DNA of 64,000 bases, taken from Pseudoneurospora amorphoporcata (Eukaryota > Ascomycota > Sordariomycetes > Sordariales > Sordariaceae). Below are positions 33,524 through 45,303 of the stretch, piece by piece. A program made the translations under genes and the position numbers. A model generated the notes under the pieces. That model was not told the origin of the DNA, searched no databases, and was given only the letters and a program-made list of their open reading frames with translations. Within the stretch, counting starts at the first letter, position 1. Every line of letters starts with the position of its first letter. The DNA lies in contig MU859066.1 of the NCBI GenBank assembly GCA_033297205.1, positions 337,845 to 401,844 on the forward strand, given 5' to 3'.

Positions 33524-34577
33524 TTTGGGTGGGTGTTGTGGGAGTTTGATATTGGGGGACCGTCTGATTGTAGTTGTTAGCTTTTGCAGTTGAGTTAGCT
33601 GAAGTACTTCTGTTGGTGATGATGATGATGATGATGCTGGACAGGACAGTAGGAATTGGCTAGACTTATATTTCGGAAATTTAGAAGGAGTAGCTGATCA
33701 TATCTGAACACGACGTGAAGTATGCGTAAGGTATCACGGCTGTCTAGAACGTACACATTGTTTAGAAGTTGAGCTACCGAGGCTTTGGGTCAAGTGACTA
33801 CGACAGTACTATCAAACAAGCTTGTGAAGTTCGTGATATGTGTGGCATACCCATCTGACCGTTAAAGAGCCATACAATGAAGTATAACTTAACCATATAA
33901 CAGAATAGCCTCCGAGTGATAGGCTCCAGATCAACATATCGTAAGTTTTCAGCAAAAATATTTCAGCAAAAAAGTTCGAAGATGATGCCACCGAAGAGAA
34001 AAACAATCCTTAACAAGCACGGGAAAGATGATTGATGGTTTTGGGGTATCTTGTCTCTCAACTTCTCCCGTTCACTCGCTTCTGTCCCATTCCTGCCTCG
34101 TCACCGCAGCACTACACCTTGTGCCCTGCATAAGATGCAAGCAAGCAGATCCCTCCACAGCGGATCTTCCACAAGCTTGTAGTGTGCTGCATACAAGGGA
34201 CGCCACGTCTCTCCTCCGCTCATTGCTTCGGTGCTCGTCGTATGCTTTACCACGAGCCCGGTTAAACTTGTTTTGAAAACCAAACAAAACCTCATAATAG
34301 CCTCCTAAATGACCAGTGTCAAAAGCCCTCGAGTAGGGCAATGCCAAAAAAGCGAAAAGAAGAAGAAGAAGAAAATGCAAAAGAAACAGAGTTTTCCCAC
34401 GCCGCTTTGTTGTCCGTTCGCCAATGCGCCTTGCTCGAATGAGCCGGAGAGTTTTAGCACCCGTCACCCTCCATCTGATTTAATCCACCACGGAAAGGAA
34501 AGGCCCAGCTGAGCTCGCCTGAACGCCGGGAGCATCGGAGCCACAGAAAATGTAATACCGTTCTCCTGGTCACGTTC
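33524..34577. other. Region upstream of the small Cys-rich gene and downstream of the zinc-finger gene
   Basis: About 1 kb containing a (GAT)6 microsatellite at 33618-33635 and a GAA-rich tract near 34340-34375. No coding-like frame. Confidence 0.5.
33618..33635. repeat. (GAT)6 microsatellite
   Basis: Six perfect GAT units about 95 bp upstream of the small Cys-rich gene's start codon. Confidence 0.9.
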
Positions 34578-37059
34578 TCACTGACTCCCCTCGTCACCGA
34601 CCTCGGCGGACTCGTCTCTGAATACTGTAGGATCTGCTGATCCCTCTTTCGATGGGAAGTCAAAGTCGGCGGGCAGCGGAAGTTGGTTAGCGTAGATGTC
34701 GATCACTCGGCCATCGACAATATCCTTCTGATGCGTCTTCATGTGGCGGCGGAGCTGATCCTGGCGGTGGAAGTTGCGGCAACAACCGCGCACATTGCAG
34801 TTGAAACGGCCCTTGACCTCGTGGGTACGCTTATGCTTGGACAAATTAGAAGACTCGCTAAACTTTTTGCCGCAGATGGGGCATTGAAGCGGCTTTTCGC
34901 CTGAATGGACGCGCATATGCATTGCTGAGAACACTGGTCAGAAACCTATCCGAGACAAACTGCTCCTGTGTTTAAACTTACTGAGGGCACTAGGATATCT
35001 AAAGGTCTTGAAGCAGATGTTGCATTCCAGCGGCTTTTGATCAGAGTGAATGTACATGTGCTGAGTCAAAGCCTGTTTTGCCGAGAATCCTTTGTGGCAG
35101 ATCTTGCAGACATGTGGTTTATCTGTACACGTTAGAGATGATCACGAATAGCAAAGCGCACAACCACTTACGACCAATATGCGTTTGCATATGCCTCTCG
35201 ATTTTGCTCCTCTGTGGAAAACCGTGCACGCCAGGGTGGCTCCGGGGACAGTCGTCCCAGGCGCAGAGGAACCCATAATTACCCTTGGATGCATGCTTGA
35301 TGTGTACATTCGAAACGTGATCAAAGAGATCCCCCGCCTCTGTGAAAGTTTGGGCACAAAGTTTACCATTGTCCTCCCGCCATAGGCACTTGTGTTCGTC
35401 ATTATCTTCATCCATCTTGTCACTGTAGCTGGTTTCCGACGTATCTGCCGATGAGCTGCGTGTATGGGAGGGCGACTGAGCCCGAGTCTTTGCCTCCGAC
35501 ACCGGTGTGAGGGGAGAAGGTGTGTTCATGGATGCTCCCGAATCAGATGTGTCGAGAGGAGTGGCTGGAGACGAAGATAATGCCTCGGTTGCTGCCAACG
35601 TTCCGCTACTCCGCACACCTCCAGAGCCAGGGATCAAGTTGGGTAGAGCGAGCTGACCGTTACTGTTGTTGCTCTTGTTGGGCTCGGTATTCGTGAAATA
35701 CTGCCTATGTTGTGTGTTGAAGTGCCTGAGGTACGCCTCCGGATCACTCGTCTCAAACCCACATTGCTGCAAGGCTTGACTTGCCTGGAAATCGCTAGCC
35801 ACAGAGCTGTACTGACCAAACTGGGCGGCATTAAAAGACACAGGGATATGGCAGTTGGGATAGTTCTGGGGATCGTCTAACAGACAGGGCCGGGTGCAGT
35901 TTGACGACTCTCCATCTCCGTGAGCTGACAGCAGATGACTCGTGATATTAGCTAACGGGTTCGGAAGCCAGCTTGGAGACAACAGAGATGTCTGCTGTGT
36001 GTTTCGAGAAACGCTTTGGTTCATGCCGTTCATGACTTGGTTCACTAAATCAGCGCGTGTGAGTTGAAACACAGACAGACAAGAGGAAAGGGGCAGTAAT
36101 GGCGGCTTACTATTCTGGTTGAGACCATTAAGGCTGTTCATGTGGTTGAGGTTCATGCCGTTCATGCTGTTGATGTTGTTCATGTTGCTCATGCCACCCA
36201 TGCCGTTCATGTTACCCATGCTGCCGATGTTGTTCATATGGTTCATGTTGCCCATATTCGCCATACTGCCCATGCCACCCATACTGTTCATGCCGCCCAT
36301 GCCGCTAAAGTTGAAGCTCTGGGTGAGCATGTCAGACCCATGATTAATAGATAAGAGCGCGGCGGCGCCGTCAACGAGATCGGAGGGGAAAGCCATAGAA
36401 CGTTCGGGGCAGCTTTGGTCTACGCAGACGTCCTCGCCGTTGGCACACGCAACGTTGGTGCACTTGCCAGTCATGGCACACTCGCTGTCGCAACAACTGT
36501 CCTCAGCGTTAGACTGGCAATCCTCTCCGCACTCCTGCATTGATCGCTGGCTCTGATGACCCTGCCATTGGGACCAGGCACCGAATTGCTGCATGGGCAT
36601 GAAGTCGTTTGATGTTATGTTGTGGGCGAAAAGATCGACATGAGGCGTATCAAGCAAAGCATCCTGGCCATTTATGTATCGCCGTGACCAGTGGCCGAGT
36701 GAATTGGCGGTAATTCCACGGTGGTTCGGGAACTGAGAGCCACCTTGATAAAGGCCAAGGACCTCGCAGTGATCAACACATAGGTCATCGTGGGATTCGT
36801 AGCCGACGGTGTTGTTTGTGGGTATGCGAGAGCCATCGTGGGCCGTTGGAGATACCTGGGGTGTTGGATTGGAGGAGAGCGGTGTGTGTCGTTGACGGGA
36901 GGAGTCCATCAAGTACTGAAAGCGAAGGTCAAGAGAACCGTGATGGCCATGGTTGTTGTGGCTCTGGCTTTGACTCTGACTCTGGCTGTGATTCGTCGCG
37001 GGCCGGTGGCCGAAGTGGCCGTCCATGTCGCCCCGAGAATCGTGATGGTCAGGGCGCAT
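34578..37059 (-). CDS. zap1: C2H2 zinc-finger transcription factor, Zap1/ZafA type (zinc-responsive)
   Basis: Probable master regulator of zinc uptake. Four exons: 36111-37059, 35172-36044, 34982-35122 and 34578-34924, giving 769 residues. A Cys-rich block in the first half (CGEDCQSNAEDSCCDSECAMTGKC and following) resembles the zinc-sensing region of Aspergillus ZafA. A Met/Asn/Gly repeat follows (about 250-325). The fingers lie at the C-terminus: an atypical pair at about 534-607 (HKCLWRE...VH; FLCAWDDC...H) and then an array with HSGEKPLQCPICGKKFSESSNLSKHKRTH and CRNFHRQDQLRRHMKTH, the order seen in Zap1. Intron 1 (36045-36110, 66 nt) has no stop; its removal restores the NM repeat. The zinc role is inferred from the family. 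Confidence 0.85.
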
Positions 37060-39284
37060 AGCGGCGTGCTTCAGAATTTGGTCAAAGTCAGGGGAGCCCG
37101 GGAGACGTCATCGATATCAGAATCAAAGTGTCGAAGAAACTGTCGCTCCGGTGGTTACTCGCACCAATGTTTGGTGTCTTTCCACCCTCGTCGCCCAGAA
37201 GGAAAAAAAAACAAGGCGACGTGATGGGGGCCTGAAATTGAAGACAGTTGGAAAATCAAGTACTGTACGGCAAGATAATCCGACCGTGTTGGTAGTAGCG
37301 AGGACGGGACTGGCTAGCGGCTAGCGGCTGCCGTATGGGGTTCGGGTATGGAGACGCTGAGAGGTCTGAGACTGAGAGAACGAGAGCGGCTCCGGTCCGG
37401 ATGGGCGAAAGCTTGGTCAGCCCCGAATATGAGCGGCCGGCACGGCGATCTGACGGAAGAAGAATGGGCTTTTGTGGACGGGTGCCGGAGAGAATTGAGC
37501 GGAAGCAGTGCCGGGGTCGCCAGTCTGGAATATTGGGTCGCGATATCAGACGGGTGATGGTGGGCTGTCGAGTGAGAATGGCTTTGGATGGAAGGTGACA
37601 GTGGATTAAAGCTGCTCGTGGTGGGTGAGAACCTTGATGGCCTTGGGTATTTGGGCCCTGCTGCTGGCTTGGGCGACCGGCTAGGGGTGCGTGCGCCTTT
37701 ACGTCCTCTGGAATTTTTTTGGGGTCGACGACCTAGGGTTCAGGTTGGTGCGCAGGGCAGGCGACAGACAATTTGAGCTCGGACGCAAATTGAACAAAGG
37801 GCGCCATCAAGGTACCGCGGCGAGGAGAATCGAATTGCAAATGGAATGGTGGACAATGTGAAAGGCGCGACCCGTCCTGGTAAAGCTTTTTTGCTGCTTC
37901 AATTTTTTTCGCGCTGGGAGCGGAGTTCGGCCCAGAAAAATGCTGTCACCAACGTGGGGCGACCTTCCTCCGACATCAAAAGTGCGCACCTTGCTTTTTG
38001 CATTCATCGTCTTGCGTCCTCGCTGACTGGCTGCTTCCACTTGCCAGTATGCCACGGCAGTTTCCGACAGCGAAGCCCTCGCGGCTAGAGGCACCCGCGG
38101 AGCATTGGCAAACGGGTTCCATTGTTCCAGTCCATCTCTTTGCGCGGATGATGCACCAACCAGAGGAGATGACCATATGTTACTCCTCGCAGTCCCCTCG
38201 TCTCGATAACGCATCTTGAGAGAGTACCGCGAGCACAGCATGGAGTAGAACGTTCGGTATCATGATACCGAGTGTCTGCAAGCTCTTCACCCAATGGGAG
38301 CCCGAAGGGGTTTATAAGTAGAATCATCAAATCATGGATTTGCAAGAATGCCTCCGCGGCTCAGCCCGTCCTGCAAAACGTACAGTACTGGAGTACCCCT
38401 CTGACCTTTGCTTGCAATTGGAAGCGGGCCCCACCAAGCATATGAGGGTTGGGGAACAAACGTCTGTGCGCAAAAGGCCCTCGAAACTTGGAACGGATTG
38501 AAGTCTTGGCTGCCCTCAGATTCTTATCTTCTTATGGCGACATGCATAGCCTAAAGTATGTGTATATAGCGCACTGACATAAAGCATGCAGCGGCATCAC
38601 CCGGCCCTCGGAGCTCCGCTGCCCATCTAGTTCATGACTACGCTTCACGGTCCGTCCCGGCATCGAATTTGTTCTTTCCATTTTCTGACCACGTGGTAAA
38701 ATACTCGAGGGTCTACTTTTATCTTTTCATCTTAACCAAGCGTGTGAGCCTCGCCATCACATCTGCCCTAGTGTCGTCAACTTCCCCTTCATATTGACAC
38801 GGCATCGATAGCGGGTATTGTTAAGGGTTCGCCTTTTATAGACCATATCGCTGGTTCTTGAACAGTTTCTCAAATCTGGAAACCAGGCATCTCTCTTTAA
38901 ATCATCACCGACCGAAAGCCACCCCTGCCCACACAGAGTGCAAGTTTGTCGTGTTGCTCAAGGTACTGACTAGCACTTGAAAGTTCTGATTGTGCCTAGC
39001 TACGCTGCCGAAGAGCCAACGACCTCAACCGTTCCCATCCTCACTCATTCACACACCGTGATCCTCCTCCAACCACGATTCTCAAACAAATAACGTGATC
39101 CATATATACGCTTGAACTCTTCATTACAAGGGCAAAGTCAATTGCCTATAGTTCCAAACCGGGAGTTCCAGGTTCATTTCCCGGGCGATTCGCACCGCGA
39201 GTACAAATCGAGCACCTGACCTGTCCACATTCTCGACCCGAAAGAAAAACTGTCAACAGGAACAACAAACCAAAACAAGAAAAA
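37060..39284. other. Divergent upstream region of the zinc-finger gene and the MGNC protein gene
   Basis: 2.2 kb, presumably promoters and long leaders of both genes. Short ORFs (for example 37348-37557, plus) are arginine-rich and not convincing. An 18-bp perfect palindrome lies at 38254-38271. Confidence 0.5.
38254..38271. promoter_or_regulatory. 18-bp perfect palindrome
   Basis: TCGGTATCATGATACCGA reads the same on both strands. It lies about 1.2 kb upstream of the zinc-finger gene and 1.0 kb upstream of the MGNC gene. A dimeric regulator could bind such a site; none is identified. Confidence 0.4.
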
Positions 39285-39807
39285 ATGGGAAATTGCTTCA
39301 GCAAAGGATCGGGTAACTTTCGAGGCGAAGGCCGCGTTCTAGGTGGCAGCGGCAGCACTTCGGCGGCGGCAGCGCGTCCGTCACCCGCATCATCAACGGC
39401 CGGCGGTGGTGGTTACGGAACCGTCAACGCACCCACATCCGCTCCGGTACCGCCAGCCGCAACGACCACGAGGACGGCGACCAGCGGTAGTGTGAGTGGC
39501 GGTAGGACTCTCGGAGGGTCAGGGATAGAAGGAGGAAGTGGTGACCCAAAGAGCAAAGCCGCTCAAGCAGCTATGGTTCGTCACCCCTAACTCACCGTAA
39601 CTCGTCCACGCCCAGCTCTCTTACTCCACGCTAACACAACACAAACAGGCTCGATTCCAAAAAGATCAAGGTTCAGGAGCCGACCTCTCCAAAAAGCTGC
39701 GAGCACAAAAGGGCATGACGCGCGACGCGCTGCTCAAGGAGGAGAGTGAGCAGGAGAGGGCGAGGAGGGCTGCTGATCAGGCTTTGGAGGCGAGGAATTA
39801 TAACTAG
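39285..39807 (+). CDS. Small, predicted N-myristoylated and palmitoylated protein
   Basis: Two exons, 39285-39575 and 39649-39807, give 149 residues; the intron is 73 nt (GTTCGT donor, ACAAACAG acceptor). The protein starts MGNCFSKG: Gly2 with Ser at position 6 fits N-myristoylation, and Cys4 next to it fits palmitoylation, so it is probably anchored to the inner face of a membrane. The middle is low-complexity Gly/Ser/Ala/Thr. The C-terminal third is a charged helix (ARFQKDQGSGADLSKKLRAQKGMTRDALLKEE). I recognise this arrangement from uncharacterised fungal proteins but no function. Confidence 0.7.
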
Positions 39808-40375
39808 GAAGTTGGTTTGTTCGTCTGTTTGTGTGATGAGGCATGGCAGGTTGTTTTATGGAAGAGGGAGGTTAATTGGGACTTGAGATGTTGATTAGGC
39901 GAATCGTGATGCTTTGGGTTGATGAGTTACACCATGATACACATCTAGGGTGGTTTCGAACGCTTGACGAGGGACGGGGTGATATTTTAGCGATGTGGCT
40001 TTTCTCGTTTATATATCTTGTTCTTCTACACCCGTTGGTATCATACACTCTCAAGAGCCTTTCGTGGTTCTCTACTAAGCATGGGCTGCAGAAGCATCTT
40101 GGTTGGTGGCCAGAACCCACGCTTATTGGAGAACGTTTAGTGTAGAACACGGGACGCATCAATTTATTTTGCATCTATGATAAACTGCCTGGTGGTACTA
40201 GGTTTACTATGCATGTCGACAACTACCACCTCTTCGCGTTATGTGTAAATGTCACCGTAACCATGTATCACGTCGTCCAAAAAGCCCGTCGTTGGGTCAG
40301 ACACACATCGTATTCCTCGTCTCAGTCTGGAAAATTGATCTATACACTTCCAACGCCCACCGTTTTACCAGACTA
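39808..40375. other. Convergent 3' region between the MGNC protein gene and PRP5
   Basis: 568 bp, both 3' UTRs. No gene recognised. Confidence 0.5.
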
Positions 40376-43300
40376 TCACGTAATCGTGTATCTACCGCTG
40401 GCGGGAGCACGGCTCTCAGCGTCAGCTGCCGCCATCGTGCCCTCCCTCAGCAGACGAGTAAGCTCCGACAGCGCGTTGCCAACGACAACCTCGGTGTCAC
40501 CCTCAATAAGAATGTACAGCTTCGGCTCTTGCCCAGTAGCTGGCTCCTTTCCGGGAGGGTAATAATTGCCCTTCGTGGTGATCGACGTTCCCGTGGCTTC
40601 GAGGATCTTGGCAACGTTCGTGCGGTTGGTGACGGCCCAACGAGCCTTCTGAGGAAAGTCGTTGATTTCGAGGGTGGCGTGGAACGCACCGGCGTCGGGA
40701 CCCTTATTGTCGATGGGCTGGCCAGGCCGGAGCTGACCGGCGCGGGCAAGACGAGCGTTGATCTCGCTGATGGCGGACGCCGCCTTGTCGAGAGCTCCTC
40801 CGCTCTTGCCGCTGCTTGCGTGATGCCCGGCCTTGACGGCACCTACGGGGATGGCAACCTTGGTCTTGTCCTCCGTCTCCGCCTTGGAGGCATCGCGCGA
40901 GACAATGGCAGATACGGCGGACTGGATGGCAACCTTGGTTTTGTCCTTCTTCTCGCCATCTTCTGCAGGGGCGTCTTCCTTGATATCGTCCTCTTCGCCT
41001 TCCGCCTTGTGGGTCTTGCGTTCACGCATGCGAGCGGCCTCACGGTCTTTGTCGAGCTTCTCAAGACCCTTGCCGCCAAACCCACTAGCATCCTTCGCTT
41101 TGCCAGCCTTGACCTTCTCCTTCCATGCCTTGCGCATTTCATTCAGCCGGTCTGGAACGGGTTGGCCACTCTGCTCCAACGCTTTGGCAATACCAGATGC
41201 GCAATTCTCCTGCTCTTCGGTGATAAAGGTGACTGCCGTGCCCGTGTTACCGGCGCGTCCAGTACGCCCGGCACGGTGGACGTAGTCTTCCAAGTGATTG
41301 GGGGCATCGTAATTGATGACGAGCTTTAGCTGCTTAACATCCAGGCCACGGGCCGCAATCGAGGTTGCAATGAGGATGGGGCATACACCCTTTTTGAAAT
41401 CAGAAATGGTCGAATTTCGGTCCTCTTGGTCTTTACCTCCATGAATAGACATGCAACCATAGCCGCGCCGTAAGAGTTCGCGTAAGAGATCGTCAGCCTT
41501 TTCTTGCCTCTCCACGAAGATCAAAGAACGGACATCGTCGTCATTCGCATAAAGCTCTCCCAGGAGTTCTAGCAGACGGTTGAACTTCTTACCCTCGTCC
41601 ATGACCTCAACGATCTGTGTGATCTCGGGTGCTACGACACTGCGTCCACCCACGGTGATCTCGACAGGATCACGCAGGACCTTCTTGGTTAACGAGTCGA
41701 TAATCCTGGGCATGGTGGCAGAAAAGAGGATAGTCTGGCGATCGGGGCGGACGTTGTTGAAGATTTTCATGACCTGGGGTTCAAAACCCATGTCGAACAT
41801 TCGATCAGCCTCGTCAAGGACTAGATAAGTAGCGCGCTTGAGGTTTGTCACACGTCCTCCGTTGGCCGCAAGAAGGTCGATTAGACGACCTGGTGTGGCT
41901 ACGATGATCTCAGCACCGCGCTTCAACTCAGCAATCTGATCCTTAATGGCGTTTCCGCCATACGCAGCGACAACGCGAAGCTTAAGAGCCTTTGCAAACG
42001 GTTGCAAGTCCGAGTAGATTTGCGTGCAGAGCTCTCTGGTCGGTGTCATGATAAGCGCAATAGCACCATCATCGCCGGTAACAGGGTCTTGATCCTTGAC
42101 ATGGCGGAGCAACGGCAGGGCGAAAGCCATTGTCTTACCAGATCCCGTTTTTGCAACACCGATCACGTCACGCCCTGACATAATTACAGGCAAGGCTTGC
42201 ATTTGAATCGGCGTAGGCTTTTCATACCCAAGGCTCTCGATAGTATCGAGAATGGGACGGGTGAGGCCGCACTGAGACCACTTTTGAACGGGTTTGGGAA
42301 TGTTCTTTCCGGACACCTTAATGCCATCAAGCTCCAGTCGTAACTCAGCTAGTTCTTCTTCGCTCATTTGACTTAGTTCATACGGCTCAACCCAGAAGTT
42401 CTTCCGGATAGGATTCAGGTCGAGCTTGCTGTAGTCGATCGTGGGGATATCCTTCTTCTTCTTTTTGGAAGCCATAGCGAGAATGGAAGTAGGGTCGGTC
42501 CCATCTGCCTCATAGCCGTAGTCGTCATCACTGAAGTAGGCCTCGGGCGGGGTGTTGCCCTTCTTCTCGGCCAACGTATCGACCTTGAATTGCACCTCCT
42601 CGACAGAGGCTGTCTGCTCAAGTCCAGCCATAAAGGCATCAAGTGGGTCGACTTCGTCGTCTACATCCATCACTGTCGGATTCTGCGCCACAGGCTCGGT
42701 TGTAGCCTCCACTTTGGGAGGGGCACTGTCGATTTCCATGGCCATGCTCTCTTTCTGTATCTGCTCCTCACGCCGCTCGCGTAGCAACCTTTGGGCCTCG
42801 GCGCGGTCTTCCTCGGTGCCGGCAAGGAGCACGTCGAAATCCTTCTCCACCTCTTCGGCCACATCGTCGTCCGCATATGGGGTATCGTCAGCATTCTCGA
42901 GGGCCAAATCAGGGAGTTTGACAAGCTTGCGCTTGATGATCTCTTCATCGCCCATGTCGATTTTCCGTTTGGTTGTCGATTTGAGGGCATCGGCGGCTTT
43001 GTTGAAACCGAATGTACTGATGGGCCTTCCAGTTTGAAGTAAGCCTGCTTTTCCGGCTGCGGCAACTTTGTCCGGGACGGCTGTACTCGCCGCCACCGCC
43101 GCAGCACCTACTTTCACATCACCTAGCTTTACGTCGCCTAACCTCACCGGGGAACTGGCACGCGCTGGTTTAGCATTCCGCGCAATGGCTTTGGGATCAA
43201 ACTTGCCGACATAGGGAGCAGGGGTTGCCGGGGACTCGGCGGCTGCCGGGCTGGCAGGCGCAGGGCTGTTGGCACCGCTGCCGACTACGGCGCCACTGGC

Positions 43301-44101
43301 CCTCTGATCCATCTCCAAGAAGAGTTTCCTAGTGAGCCCAGCGGTAACGTCTGCCTCCTTTGCCTCCTTAAGCGCATGCTTTTGCTTCATCGCTTGAAGC
43401 TTTCGTAGTCGTTCAGCTTTTTTTTCCGCCTCTGTTTGCGGTTGGGTTGGTGTAGACTTAGCTGGCTACAGAATGCGGCCGTGTCAGTAAAAATCCAGAT
43501 AAGGGGTTGCTTATTTGTAGAGGTTCCCGCAACTCACCTCGGTTTCTTTGACTGTTGCGCTGCCTGGCTTGGGCTGGTCGCGTGCTCGAACATCATCACG
43601 ACGATGTGAGGAAGATTCAGCAGTGCCTTCGCGACGAGCTCGAGCCCGATCCCGAGAGTCATCTCGCCGGGGGCGGTACTCCCTGTCAGGGTCCCTACTT
43701 CGATCCCCATGCCGGTCTGGGGAACGGAGCCTGTCCGGGCCCCTGTCGCGTGATCGGCGGCGGTCGCCATCACGACGTGAGCCGCGATAGTAGTCGTCGT
43801 CTCGGCGGTCTATAGATCGATCCCTACGGCGGTAAGAGTCGCGGTCCCTTCCATCTCGTCCACGGTCGCGATATCGGCGCTGCATCGATACCACACGTGT
43901 CAGCTATTGGGGTTCTTGGGGGTAGAACGGCACCGGGAGTCGGGGAAACGGATGACTTACGTCTATAGGGCTGCGAGAACGGCGGCGGTGGTCGACAGGG
44001 CCATCGCGACGGTCGCGGTCACGGCGGTCGTCATCTTTTCGTTTTCTCGCAGAGAGACTTCCTGCAGGAGATGGTGAGCGCGAGTCCCTGAGCCGAGCCA
44101 T
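40376..44101 (-). CDS. prp5: PRP5, DEAD-box RNA helicase of the prespliceosome
   Basis: ATP-dependent helicase that helps U2 snRNP engage the intron branch site. Three exons, 43961-44101, 43538-43879 and 40376-43465, give 1190 residues. Residues 1-150 are an Arg/Asp/Ser-rich RS-like domain (RDRDSYRRRDRS). A Lys/Ala-rich region and the Prp5-specific DPLDAFM motif (about 434-440) follow. The helicase core has the Q-motif region, AKTGSGKT (about 600-606), PTREL, VLDEADR (about 711), FSATMP, ARGLDVK and HRAGRTGRAG. A C-terminal extension ends in a KH-like stretch (LEINDFPQKARWAVTNRTNVAKILEATG). Introns are 81 and 72 nt. It is divergent from the HMG-box gene. Confidence 0.95.
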
Positions 44102-45303
44102 ACTGCTGGTGGTAACGTTGGCTCAGCAATGTCACTGATGGTGAGATGTACTTCGAGTCGCGTGGTATGCACAGTTAGCGTGTCAAAGGGTCTTTGCACA
44201 TTCGGCTACCCTCCGTCGTGTACGGTCCGGTCGGTAGTATAGGCGTCAGTTCCCAAGGTCGAGAGAGGCGTTGTAGGGTGGTGCGGTGACCTTGATCAGA
44301 AACTGAAAAGACGTGAGACAGGCTGTGGAGAAGGAACGAAGATGAGGGAAGCGTTGGGTTTCAGTCGAGGCGCCGCGCATGAAACTTTGCGGGAACCTGC
44401 CCCTGCTGAGTGGCCACCGCAGTGAGCGCAGCAGCCCCAGCTAGGCCCGGCCTTCTGCCTGGACTTTGCTCGTGGTTCCATAGTTTGCCAAAATGCCAAG
44501 GCTCTAACTTCATAGGTAGACTCCAGAGGGACCGTGCGCTTCCATCCCATGTTCCATTTTTACTCGAGTCTCGACAGCTCGCTCGAGAAGGTTGCCTTAT
44601 TAGACCTGTGCAAGTACACGACGTATACGCAAATGCGAAACACTCGGAGATAGCTGACTATCAGAATGTAGAGAAATAACAGGCGCAGATGCCGAGCCCA
44701 CTTACTGTTAAGCACAGCTAGGTCTACTACTCGATTCCGTGTACGTGTATCGTATGAACTTAGGTAGTAAACGTACACATAGCTCAAGCGGAAGCTTCAC
44801 CCGCTTACTCAAAAGGACGACAAGCTGAGGCGGGGGGACTGGTGCCGTGGAGGTCAAACATGTGGAGCTTTGGTCCGGGTATGTGACGTATTTTACCTGT
44901 AACTCTGCCGTCTTGTCGTAAGTATATATAGGTAACGTTGACGAGGCACAAAGGTCGAATACGAGTCCAATTCCCATAGACCAAACACACTCCGCTTCCT
45001 ATAACATAGACATTTCTTTTGAGAGACTGTGTCTTCTTGAATGAATTCCCACAACTGAAGATCGAACCACGTTCCGGGTGAGGAACTGAAACAACGTCTA
45101 GGATACCCAACGGTACCTGTTTCCTTGCGTACCGCTCCAGGCACACCCCACTCCAGCCTTGCCAGCCATCGTCTGTCACTGTCGTTTCACTCACCCACTT
45201 GTGCAATTGGCCCTGCAACAAGACAAAAATTCCTGCACCGCGACAGCTTCCTCCCCTCCAACTATATCTCACCCCAACCTCACCGTCGCCGCCACAGACC
45301 AAT
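44102..45303. other. Divergent promoter region of PRP5 and the HMG-box gene
   Basis: 1.2 kb with no coding-like frame. An in-frame upstream ATG of the HMG-box gene at 45199 lies in its leader. No motif assigned. Confidence 0.5.

Noticed and set aside
37335..37598. Overlapping Arg-rich ORFs upstream of the zinc-finger gene
   Set aside because: Two frames are equally open and neither has a domain; more likely leader or promoter sequence.
39121..39284. tRNA-like B-box sequence (GGTTCATTTCC)
   Set aside because: No matching A box or cloverleaf; it lies in the leader of the MGNC gene. No tRNA or 5S rRNA gene was found by eye in the window.
40241..41329. Plus-strand ORF of 362 codons
   Set aside because: Antisense to the PRP5 3' half; no domain.
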